Assembly (NCBI GenBank): GCA_025201765.1
Contig: MU623566.1
Location: 1 to 37,219 of the forward strand
Origin: Daldinia sp. FL1419
Lineage: Eukaryota; Ascomycota; Sordariomycetes; Xylariales; Hypoxylaceae
Direction of reading: 5' to 3'
DNA length: 37,219 bases
The notes below the pieces were generated by a model. That model was not told where the DNA came from, searched no databases, and saw only the letters and a list, made by a program, of their open reading frames with translations. Positions 22,877 through 31,815 of the stretch are shown here, in pieces (positions within the stretch are counted from its first letter, which is position 1; the number at the start of each line of letters is the position of its first letter). The translations under genes and the position numbers were made by a program.

Positions 22877-24484
22877 ATGACGAGACACTCAAGGAAAAAA
22901 GAGAAGGCGGCAGTCGATTATAGACACCGTTGGCCGACTCAGCAGACATTATACGAATCGCGAGAACTTCGAGAAGCGGAAGCTAAAGACAAGCCAAAAT
23001 CACGACGAGTCAAGGCTTTGGAAACCGTTTCAATCCCCCTACTATGGATCAATATGAAGATCGAGTCTTAGCAGGATGGCATTGACGATTATGTAGAAAC
23101 AATAGAGTCACGAAAGCAGAAAAGACCGAACCCGTCAACATTGTCCGAACATCCAAGGTTGCAAGACTCTATGTCTGTTCATACCAATACCGGCAAAAGC
23201 ACGCATCCATATGATACTGGTGTCGGGAATAAAGACTCAAAGAGTGTTACAAATGACACACAGCTGAAATCGGTGTCCCATATCGTAAAAGGAGCCGGGC
23301 CATCGAGAGGACATACACCGCGTGCGCCACAAACGCCCAACCAATTTGGGAAGAACAAGGGAACCAACTCATCCTCTAGTCTCCGAAGTAAGATTATAGC
23401 ACCTGCGCTACGAAAGAGAAATAAATCGACATGTATGCCGGGGCCACAAGCGAATCGTGAATGTGCGAAAGACCATAGAATTGGATTTCGGAGCATTCTA
23501 AGGCTGAATAGGAGTAAAGGAAAGGAATCAAATTCTAATCCGGAGGAGGATGTGCGAACCTCTCCAGGCCAGGTTTCAACAGAAGCAGAATCCCAGGCCG
23601 AAGAAACCCGACGGGAATCATGGTGGTCATTCAAGAGGCGAACGAGCGCATATAACGGAGGTAGAGATGCGATGTCCGTTCCAGGAGAGATGGCGATGTC
23701 ACAAAACGAAGAGGATGGAAGTAACTCAAAGGCAACGATAAACGCCCAAAGGATGCGGAATAATGGTACAAGTGGATGCAGAAATGGCTATCTGTTAGAC
23801 AGGATGACGAAGAAGCCGTTTGAGAATAAGGCTAGATATGGAACTACGAAAAGGGGGCCTAGTACAAAGCCAGAAGGAAGTGCTAATCAAGTACAGAAGG
23901 GAGACGATGAAACGGAGAAAACGGAGAAGAGTGGTTTATCTCCACGTACAAACACGGAACTAACGAAGATACCACGGTCGTCGAAGCGGCGCCGAAGGAG
24001 CATATCCTCGTCGCAGGTCCATGCAAGCACGGCCGGGACTAACTCCACGCCTGGTACTACAGCAACGCCGAAAGATACCGGTCGTGAAGAATGGAGACAT
24101 CGATCCCCTTCTCCTATGATTCCTGCCCAAGTTTTACGATTACTTCTGGGTCCTGGGAAGTCACCGTCACCGAAGATGGGAACACAACCAGACCCAGAGG
24201 ACACCGAACTTGGCGCGTCGGTATCCACAGTGATGTTGGGAAGGCAAAGTCGGGACGGCCACGCTTCCGGTAGACAGTCGACGGAGCAGAAGAATAGGGC
24301 ATGGATTCCGTTTTGGGGATCACCCCGGTCACAGGCGGGACTTTCACGGCGTGACAATGCCGACGGGGAGTCAACGTGTGGAGATGTTCCGGAGCCGACT
24401 ACGGAGAACCAGGGGCAAAACGTATGGGCTGGTCAGAAGAAAGGTTTGGATAGGATCTCACGCAGGAGATGGAGAAGTGGATAG
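22877..24484 (+). CDS. Unrecognised basic low-complexity protein, split by TAG
   Basis: I do not recognise this protein. From ATG 22877 the frame runs 64 codons (MTRHSRKKEKAAVDYRHRWP...) to a TAG at 23069-23071. It then continues in the same frame, without further stops, to TAG 24482-24484. The second part has its first ATG at 23171. Without that TAG the product would be about 535 residues, rich in Arg, Lys, Ser, Thr, Gly and Asn and predicted disordered, with an RRESWWSFKRRTS patch and a basic RSSKRRRRSISSS patch. There is no signal peptide or membrane segment. The stop follows TCT and precedes CAG, so a CAG-to-TAG change in RIP context is one reading; a missed intron or error is another. 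The long open frame on one strand supports coding, but antisense frames of about 150 codons also exist. Confidence 0.45.
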
Positions 24485-25091
24485 ACGGCACCGTGTTCGT
24501 TGACGAAGTTATCTTTTAAATTACCTACCTAGATAGTATAGGTACAAGTATAATTATATTTTTGTCGAGAAATTGTACAAGACGATGCATTGATATTTGC
24601 GATGCTAAACGGAAGAAGTAAAGAGGCAGCTGTAAATTTGTAGGCCAGGTTGCCGTAAGAGGTAGGTACCTAGGTTAGGTACTCATCTCATGTATGGATT
24701 TAGTGTAGAAGTCGTAATTATATTGATATTTCATTGGTGCATTTATTGCAAGGAGTGGGTGCCGGATATCAAATGTTGAACCAGTTAAAAGGGTTTCCAA
24801 TCTTGCTGGTCCGCATGCTGACGCGATTATAAGTAAACCGTCGAGACTCAATTATACCTTAGGTACCTACCTAGGGTTGTAGACTTGTAGGCGTTGGCAC
24901 CGCGGACGGCTAGTACGTGCAGCTAAGATTGCTGTATTGTATTGTACCTTACCTACTGGGGTGGAGGGGTTAACCACTATGAGGTACCCCGTTAGGTTTG
25001 GACCTGCTTGCGCTGTTGAGGTATATTCATCGAGGGGCATAGGAAGCATAGGGAAGCTGTTACATACCGTTTGCCTCTTGTTTCTTAGCTT
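24485..25091. other. Intergenic interval with TAGGTACCTA motifs
   Basis: No gene is supported. Several TACCTACCTAGG/GGTACCTAGG motifs occur (about 24522-24543, 24660-24683 and 24858-24877). The stretch ends at the TTA target-site duplication (25092-25094) of the first MITE. Confidence 0.5.
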
Positions 25092-25094
25092 TTA

Positions 25095-25724
25095 GAGGAT
25101 GTTATGTTGCATAAGTTTGGAAAAATTTATAAGGGGTAAGCATAAGTATCAACTATATGTTTTTAAGGTATTAATTAATTTATCCTTATTAAAATTTGAT
25201 TTATTTATAGATTTATAATATTTTTTTATATATTTAATAAATATTAATTAATTTATTTAAATTTTTTTAAAAGTAAAAAGTATTTTAAAAGGTATTTTTC
25301 AATTTGTTTATTTTGATTTTAGAGTTTTGATGTTTTGTATTATAGTATATTTAATGGTTAAATTATAATATATTTAGTAGTTAAATTATAATATATTTAA
25401 TGGTTAAATTATAATATATTTAATAGTTAAATTATAATATATTTAATAATATTTAAAATTTTATTATAATATATGTATATATTATAATTAATTATAGTAT
25501 GTAGTAGCAGCAAAGTTACAAATAGTTTTAGAATAGCTTTAATAAGTATAAATTAATAAATTATAGGTTCTAAATATTTTATAATTTATAAAAATTAAGG
25601 TAAGTATTAATTTATCAAAAATATAATAAATATTACCTTATAATTAAATTATATTTTAATAATTTATATATTAAGGTTGGCATAAATCATAAGTAAAGTA
25701 CCACTTATGCAACATAACATCCTC
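25095..25724. mobile_element. PIF/Harbinger-like MITE, copy 1 (630 bp)
   Basis: The ends are inverted repeats starting GAGGATGTTATGTTGCATAA, mirrored at the right as TTATGCAACATAACATCCTC. The flanking 3-bp duplication is TTA (25092-25094 and 25725-25727). TWA target sites are the hallmark of PIF/Harbinger elements. The interior is very AT-rich, has no transposase frame, and holds about four tandem copies of a 23-bp unit around TTTAATGGTTAAATTATAA. The second copy, 25842-26471, has the same length and orientation. Confidence 0.85.
25345..25445 (+). repeat. 23-bp tandem repeat inside MITE copy 1
   Basis: Roughly four units of a 23-bp AT-rich sequence (TATTTAATGGTTAAATTATAA core) follow one another, differing mainly at GG/AG/AA positions. 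The equivalent array in copy 2 lies at about 26090-26185, so the array is an ancestral part of the element. Confidence 0.7.
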
Positions 25725-25841
25725 TTAGGTTGACGTAGTTATACCATACCATTGGAGGTTAGTTACAATCTTATTACTGCATTATTTCCGCTGATAAATC
25801 TCGACGACTAAGAACTTATTAATGTCAATTTTTCTATTTAA

Positions 25842-26471
25842 GAGGATGTTATGTTACATAAGTTTAGAAAAACTTATGGGGGGTAAATATAAATATCAAC
25901 TATGTATTTTTAAAATATTAATTAATTTATCCCTATTAAAATTTAATTTATTTATAAATTCATAATATTTTTTTATATATTTAATAAATATTAATTAATT
26001 TATTTAAATTTTTTTAAAAGTAAAAAATATTTTAAAAGGTATTTTTTAATTTGCTTATTTTAATTTTAAAGTTTTAATGCCTTATATTATAATATATTTA
26101 ATGGTTAAATTATAGTATATTTAATAATTAAATTATAACATATTTAATAATTAAATTATAATATATTTAATAATTAAATTACAATATATTTAATAATATT
26201 TAAAATTTTATTATAATATATATATATATTATAATTAATTATAACATATAATAACAGCAAAGTTGCAAATAATTTCAGAATAACTTCAATAAGCATAAAC
26301 TAATAAGCCACAGGTTCCAAATATTTTGTAATTTATAAAAATTAAGGTAAATATTAATTTATTAAAAATATAATAAATATTGCCCTATAATTAAACCATA
26401 TTTCAGCAACTTATATATTAAGGTTGGCACAAACCATAAGCAAAGCGCCGCTTATGCAACATAACATCCTC
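25842..26471. mobile_element. PIF/Harbinger-like MITE, copy 2 (630 bp)
   Basis: This copy is the same length as copy 1, with the same inverted ends (GAGGATGTTATG...CATAACATCCTC) and its own 3-bp duplication, TAA (25839-25841 and 26472-26474). The different duplication shows an independent insertion, not a segmental duplication. The two copies differ largely by C/T and G/A exchanges in both directions, as expected if each was mutated separately by RIP. Its right end is only about 175 bp upstream of the dienelactone hydrolase start. Confidence 0.85.
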
Positions 26472-26474
26472 TAA

Positions 26475-26646
26475 GTCTCTCATCTCGCTCTTCATCTTCA
26501 TGAGAACTCTTTTCTTTGCTCATCATCATCCTCGATCTATCCTACCCACATACCACAAAACTAATACGCAAATCCAATCGTGGTTTTTATATTGAGTAAA
26601 AAACAAAAACAAAAAAACAAATCAACACTTCCATTGATAATTCAAG
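26475..26646 (+). promoter_or_regulatory. Short promoter/5' UTR of the dienelactone hydrolase gene
   Basis: Only 172 bp separate the MITE duplication from the ATG. The stretch is pyrimidine-rich (TCTCTCATCTCGCTCTTCATC...) and then A-rich (AAAACAAAAACAAAAAAAC) just before the start, the usual fungal core-promoter and leader composition. No TATA box is clear. Any farther upstream elements would have to lie within or beyond the MITEs. Confidence 0.45.
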
Positions 26647-27544
26647 ATGGCGTCATTCCCTCCCGGTGACTGCTGCGTCAGGGGTGTCAAGCACGAGTAA
26701 GTTACTCCTAGCTAAATATTGTATATTTCATAAGAATAGGCGCCTGCATATTTTTAAGCTTATACTAATTTGAGTCGTCATCTAGAGGCACACCCACCGG
26801 CGCAGACATCAAGGTGGGCACACACCAAGCCTACCTTGCTACTCCCGAAGCTTCTACTGCCAAAAATGCTGCAATCCTATTCATCCCGGATGTAATCGGT
26901 ATCTGGCAGAATAGCAAGCTGATGGCTGACCAATATGCTGCTAATGGCTATTATACCATTATCATTGACCCTTTTAACGGTGATGCCCTGTCTCTAAACC
27001 GACCCGCGGGCTTCGATTTCACAGTGTGGTTATCTAAGGGTTCTACTGGCGATAACCCGCATACCAAAGAAGCTGTTGATCCTATTATTGAAACCGCCAT
27101 CGAGTATCTCAAGGGCAAGGGCTTTGAGAAGATAGGTGCCGCCGGCTATTGTTTTGGAGCAAAGGTATGTTTCAATTAATCTTGCTTTTCGTATGTTTAA
27201 GTTGCTAATATCGGCTTATGTAGTATGTCGCGCGCCACCACAAGAACGGCATCCAAGCCGGTTTCATAGCTCACCCGTCCTTTGTTGACGAGGACGAGTT
27301 TGCGGGATTCAAGGCACCGTTATCCATCGCGGCCGCTGAAACGGACCCCATCTTTCCGGCGGAGAACCGTCATAAGTCTGAAGTGATCCTAGCCAAGGGT
27401 GGGTTGCCCTACCAAATCAACTTGTACTCTCAGGTAGAGCATGGATTTAGTGTCCGTTGCGACCCTAGCAAGAAAAATCAGCGCTTCGCTAAGGAGCAGG
27501 CCTTTCTACAGGCTGTGACATGGTTTGACAACTGGTTGCTATGA
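26647..27544 (+). CDS. Dienelactone hydrolase family protein
   Basis: This is an alpha/beta-hydrolase of 249 residues, the usual length for this family. Exons are 26647-26696, 26786-27164 and 27224-27544, with introns of 89 and 59 nt. Family members hydrolyse dienelactone in chlorocatechol breakdown, though many fungal members act on other or unknown lactones and esters. The expected Cys-Asp-His triad is visible: Cys139 in GYCFGAK, Asp184 in AAETDPIFP and His216 in VEHGFSVR. The N-terminus reads CCVRGVKHEGTPTGADIK. There is no signal peptide, so it is probably cytosolic. Two MITEs sit immediately upstream, and the next gene converges on it from the opposite strand. The substrate cannot be predicted. 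Confidence 0.93.
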
Positions 27545-27823
27545 CTGGGTAGTAAGACGCTGGCAAGGGAGAAGCTATGAACGGCTTTTGAGGCGATCTA
27601 GATAGATGTATTATCAGCAACCTCAACATAGCCGTGTGTTAAGTTTGATGAATAGCCATGTTGCTAAATAGAAATCAATATTAAAATATCGTCAAAGGAT
27701 GACTAGGGATTTCTTTGCTGATCCTAAACCAATGCCATTCATGATTTTTGACTATTAAGGGGGCACATCTCAGATGGAGGCTTAAAAATACGGCTCTATA
27801 ATGTATTAGGTTAGAGAGTAAGA

Positions 27824-29587
27824 TTATCCGACAGTATCTGCAGCCTTATTCGCGGCCAATAGTTGACTTTGTATACCTTTCTTGCCTACGTGCATAGCCT
27901 TTTCTAATTCCTGTTCCTCTTCTTTCAGGGCTGCTTTTCCGTATTCTAATTGCCTCTTCTGTTTTCGTTTTTCTTCTGCAACAATGCGCTCCCGTTCTTG
28001 AAGAGCCTTCTCCCGCTTCCTTCGTTCTTCTTTCGCCTTGCGTACTGCTTCGTCATCCTCTTCGGTCCCCTCCCCTGTAGGTGGCTGTCCTAGTGTCTGA
28101 ATATATGCCTCTATCAGAGGGTCTCGGATTTGCGGATCCAGGCTAATATAGCGCAGATCAGCGAGTATTTGAGGGGGGAGATTTTCCATATGAGTCTGAC
28201 TATTGAATACGCGAAGAGGGACACTGCGTAAAAGCGCGGTGAGGTCTTTCTTGAGGGAATCCTGCGGCAATTTTAGTCGGTTGATATGTTCGCGATACCA
28301 CTTCTCCCGGTCACGATCGTTGAGGTTGGTATCGCGCATGGGCGCTTCCTTCTTATACTTGCGACGAAATTCCGGCCAATAGAGTTTTGGTGTTGCTTTC
28401 TGTTGGAGGAATGCCATGTACGGGATGCGGGGATCCTTTTTTTCTTCTTTTGCACGCTGCTCCTTGAGAATTTGTATTCGTTCGCGGCTCCATTCTTCCC
28501 ATACATCTTTTCGTGCCTTCATCGTATTAAGTACTGTATACCGCCCGTCTTCAATGATCCGCCCCTCCTCGATTAGTTTTTCCCACGAAGAGTAAGGGTT
28601 TATACCATAGTCGTTTAGGAGATCCTTGAATAACTCTCTTGCGTCCGCATCGGATAAGGGGAGACCTTCAGCGCCCTCGGGCCATGCATCAGGATTTCCA
28701 TCGTCATATTCACCCGGGTCCAGGCCGTATTCATCTCCCATCGCCTGCAACTGGTAGGCAATATCATCCTCGTTAAATTCCACTGCCATATCTTCGGTAG
28801 GTTCTTCCGTACGCTGTCGTTTCGGAGGGTGTCCATCATCTTGATTTTCGCCTATAATGTCTCCATCTCCCTCGCCTTCGTCATCCGTGACTTCAACTTC
28901 TTCATAATCGGAACCTATTTCTACCTGCTCCTCTGATTCCTCCGCCACTTCCACAATCGGAGTTACCCTTTGCGACTCTGTGGGTGGAGTCGGAGACTGC
29001 TCAGAGTTTGTTACTCGCTCTTGAGCGCCTGCGGCCTTTACTTTGATTCCTTTAATGTCCAATTCTAACACCCCCTTCATGACCTTCTCGGGTATCCGCC
29101 AATAACTCGCATTCCTGACGGGGTTATACGCGAAGCGTCGGCCATACTTGGTGTAAACTAGTAACCATGGCTCGCAGCCTGGTATGGCAACTTTTGATTT
29201 CGGCTTATCTACCGGCTGGGGACGAGGCCGATCTTTGCCTTCATCATTCCCGCGACGCCCTTCACGACCTCCATACTGCTTCTGCGCGTGGCTTTGTTGT
29301 GTTGGGCCGTATTGGGCAAGGAAAGCATTTGCGGCCGCGGGATCGGAAAGTTGGGGGACGGTGGAATACTGGAAAAAGTTGGCGTGAGGGTCTCGCGGAG
29401 GAAGCGGCGGAGGTTGAGGAATAGCACCAGTAGAAGGTGGAGGAAATGCAGACGGTAGAGAATATGTGGATTTATTCGTAGCGGCGTTGTGATAAAAAGT
29501 ATGGCCTCTAGGATCTTTGTGTTCTGTCCAACCGGGGGGTAGAGGCCGCGGTTGGTTTGACGAGGGTTTATATGTTGATTTCAACAT
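27824..29587 (-). CDS. WW/FF-domain protein (Dre4/Urn1/TCERG1-like)
   Basis: This is a single-exon gene of 587 residues. An N-terminal WW domain lies at 16-45 (LPPGWTEHKDPRGHTFYHN...), with Trp20 but Tyr42 in place of the usual second Trp. A second WW-like segment at 139-167 has Trp141 and Trp163. An acidic, disordered stretch follows (about 215-300), then an FF-type domain (about 312-370, ELFKDLLNDYGINPYSSWEK). Further helical sequence is FF-like, and a charged coiled coil (about 520-575) ends the protein. WW plus FF domains typify proteins linking splicing and transcription (Prp40, TCERG1, S. pombe Dre4, yeast Urn1). The number of repeats fits Dre4/Urn1 better than Prp40. A nuclear role in pre-mRNA processing is inferred from the family. 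Confidence 0.88.
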   Translation of the reverse strand: MLKSTYKPSSNQPRPLPPGWTEHKDPRGHTFYHNAATNKSTYSLPSAFPPPSTGAIPQPPPLPPRDPHANFFQYSTVPQLSDPAAANAFLAQYGPTQQSHAQKQYGGREGRRGNDEGKDRPRPQPVDKPKSKVAIPGCEPWLLVYTKYGRRFAYNPVRNASYWRIPEKVMKGVLELDIKGIKVKAAGAQERVTNSEQSPTPPTESQRVTPIVEVAEESEEQVEIGSDYEEVEVTDDEGEGDGDIIGENQDDGHPPKRQRTEEPTEDMAVEFNEDDIAYQLQAMGDEYGLDPGEYDDGNPDAWPEGAEGLPLSDADARELFKDLLNDYGINPYSSWEKLIEEGRIIEDGRYTVLNTMKARKDVWEEWSRERIQILKEQRAKEEKKDPRIPYMAFLQQKATPKLYWPEFRRKYKKEAPMRDTNLNDRDREKWYREHINRLKLPQDSLKKDLTALLRSVPLRVFNSQTHMENLPPQILADLRYISLDPQIRDPLIEAYIQTLGQPPTGEGTEEDDEAVRKAKEERRKREKALQERERIVAEEKRKQKRQLEYGKAALKEEEQELEKAMHVGKKGIQSQLLAANKAADTVG

Positions 29588-29765
29588 GTTATAATGTAGG
29601 ACTGATGTAGAAAGACGTGTTGGTGTGAAAAGTAGCAGCGCTTGTGAAAAAGATGCGTACCTACCTACCTATGTAATTAATGTTTTTGACCAAGTTGTAC
29701 CGAAGTTTCAACTTTTACCTAAAGCTTTGAAAGCCCGCCAAGATGAAGGAATTGAGTTTATACTA

Positions 29766-30024
29766 CGAAGGTCCGGGCCAAAAGTCTTGCACATCTAAGC
29801 TTGGCAAGGCACGGATAAATTCAAAAGGGCTTACACTGTATTATCCAAATTATAATGGCTGATACTGCTGTGGATTTAGTATCAAGCCACCTGGGCTCAG
29901 TAAAGACGCTACTATTGAAGTCTTAGCTTAGCGGGTATGTAATACAATATGGGTAAAAAACGAAGACGATCGCATACGGTGGTCAAGCTTGGACCATGTG
30001 CAAGACTTTTGGCCCGGACCTTCG
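29766..30024. mobile_element. Short TIR MITE with TA duplication (259 bp)
   Basis: Perfect 29-bp inverted repeats at 29766-29794 and 29996-30024 begin CGAAGGTCCGGGCCAAAAGT. They are flanked on both sides by TA (29764-29765 and 30025-30026). The matched sequence therefore includes the TA, as in Tc1/mariner/pogo insertions. Just inside the TIRs, both sides also share AAGCTTG. No coding capacity is present. Unlike the other repeats in the window, it is not AT-rich and its TIRs match perfectly, so it looks young or RIP-exempt because of its small size. Confidence 0.83.
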
Positions 30025-30241
30025 TACATGTAATTGTTGTTACGTTAGGTAGTAACTAAGCTAGGTAGGAGATAAAGCGAGAGAGAATATAAGTGTGTTG
30101 AAGCTTGCAAGATTCTAAATACAGGAGGTTCCCCAGAAAGGTTTTTGTACCTCCACACAGTGCTTCGCACTTTCCTTCTTCTCGTACCTGCACCGGTAGG
30201 TACACGTAGTTAGTCAACATTGGAAAAGGCGGGTCCTTAAA

Positions 30242-30262
30242 TGTATTGTACAGTACAATACA
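30242..30262. repeat. Perfect 10-bp inverted repeat
   Basis: Arms TGTATTGTAC and GTACAATACA flank a single A. This could be a binding site for a dimeric regulator or a relic of a transposon end. It lies about 565 bp upstream of the PAP2 start codon. The sequence alone does not decide. Confidence 0.5.
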
Positions 30263-30826
30263 CCCCCTGTACGAAGTATTAATGTTAGTTTCTCAGGTTT
30301 TATATCATAAAATACCTTAAAACTACAATTATAATAACATCCCAAAGCAGTTTTAAAGATATATTTCAGGATTTTAATAAAATATTTTTAAGAGTCTATT
30401 AATTAATATTCATACAAAGGGTATATTACACCTAAGGTTACTTTAAATTACTTCAACTAGTGATATGGAAATTAGTATTGTTAGGGCTCAGGTACTATGT
30501 ATATCGGCATTAGAGGAGTAAATGTACCTAGGCCCCTAAATTAATCCCAAACAAATGCGCTAATCATTATCATCGTCATTGTGGTCTTAACCGGTAGCGC
30601 GTGACCTCCAGCTATCATCATTTTTTAACTCCTTGATTTATACCTAACTCTTATCCCATCTCAATCTATCCTAGTTTTTTTTGTAGATTCTCCCTTACAG
30701 CCGTCATTGATTGAACCTGTTCGTCCGTTCTGTGTTAGTCGTTACCGGGAAATGCTCTGGAGTCTCTTCAAAACTATACGTGGACGGTGACTTGGAGGCA
30801 TTCTAAGCATCGTGGGCATCGTGGCC

Positions 30827-31815
30827 ATGACGCCGCGAAACGATTCTTCCCAACAAGGAGGGGCCCTAGGGTCTGTTACTGGATTCTGGAATGTATGGTA
30901 GCCCCTTCGATCCCGTTAAATTGTCCGCATTGAAACCTAGAACAAATCTAACTAATTCCCAAGCATTCATACGCACCTGACTATGTAGGGTTCGCTGGCT
31001 TGTTGACGGCCTACCTCTTAATCCAATTTTTCGTCGAACCCTTCCATCGCATGTTTTACATCAACAATTTAGATATCTCATTTCCTCATGCCGAAATTGA
31101 ACGAGTACCAGTTTGGTTGAACTTCGTCTACGCCCTGTTCATTCCCCTCGGATTTTTGCTTCTATATAATAGCTTCACCCGAGCCTCGTTCCATAAACAT
31201 CATAGCACTATCCTTGGCCTTGCAATTGCCCTTATACTCGGCTCGTTTCTCACCGATATCGTAAAGAACACAGTCGGTCGTCCCAGGCCGGACCTGATCG
31301 CCCGATGCAAGCCGGCCGCTGGCACTAAACCAGACATCTTGGTCACCATCGATGTGTGTACGGAGACTGATCATCATACTCTACACGATGGATGGCGGTC
31401 TTTCCCGTCAGGGCATTCCAGCTTCTCCTTCAGCGGCCTTGGGTACCTAGCTTGCTTTTTGGCCGGCCAATTGAGGATATTTCGCGACAAGAAGGATCTT
31501 GGCCGTTCGTTGGTATGCCTTGCACCCTTAGTCGGTGCGGCTATGATAGCCATCAGTCGGTGTCAAGACTATCGCCACGACGTATATGATGTTTGTGTGG
31601 GGTCGGTGCTAGGGTTTACGGTTGGATTCTTTAGTTATAGGAGGTATTGGCCGCGCTTGAGTAGTCGGGAGTGTGATAGCCCATACCCAGCGCCTGGTAC
31701 AGAGATTGAGGACGGACAAGGCTGGAGGAGAATCCGAGATGAGGAGGAAGGGGGGCTAGTTATAGGAAGGAACGTAGGGTATGAGATGCCCAACCTGATA
31801 GGAAATCTTAGCTAA
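30827..31815 (+). CDS. DPP1: PAP2 lipid phosphatase (Dpp1-like)
   Basis: This is a membrane phosphatase expected to dephosphorylate phosphatidate and/or diacylglycerol pyrophosphate. Exons are 30827-30892 and 30964-31815 (71-nt intron with a CTAAC branch), giving 305 residues. I chose the AAG acceptor at 30963 because it joins GFWN to HSYAPDYVGF in frame. A later AG would remove the conserved YAPDYVGF. All three PAP2 signature blocks are present: K-x6-R-P at about 123-131 (KNTVGRPRP), PSGH at about 170-173 and SR-x5-HD at about 220-228 (SRCQDYRHD). About six hydrophobic segments are visible. The tail is acidic and cytosolic-looking (GWRRIRDEEEGG). The choice between Dpp1 and Lpp1 rests on overall resemblance to fungal Dpp1-like proteins and is not certain. 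Confidence 0.92.

Larger units (their letters stand above)
29588..30826. other. Intergenic interval with a MITE and a small palindrome
   Basis: The left end is the promoter side of the WW/FF gene, with GTACCTACCTACCTATGTA at about 29656-29674. A 259-bp TIR element occupies 29766-30024. A perfect 10-bp inverted repeat lies at 30242-30262. An AT-rich stretch (about 30295-30480) may be more repeat debris. The right end should hold the promoter and leader of the PAP2 gene, where 30630-30720 is T/C-rich. Confidence 0.6.

Noticed and set aside
22548..22949. Short frames on both strands upstream of the orphan gene
   Set aside because: They overlap each other on both strands and show no domain or splice support.
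23179..24374. Minus-strand frames of 86-156 codons opposite the orphan gene
   Set aside because: They are shorter than the plus-strand frame and fragmented, with no domain. I kept the plus strand as the likelier coding strand, with moderate confidence only.
30989..31005. Alternative PAP2 exon-2 start after CTATGTAG
   Set aside because: It would remove the conserved YAPDYVGF segment and break frame with exon 1; the acceptor at 30963 keeps both.
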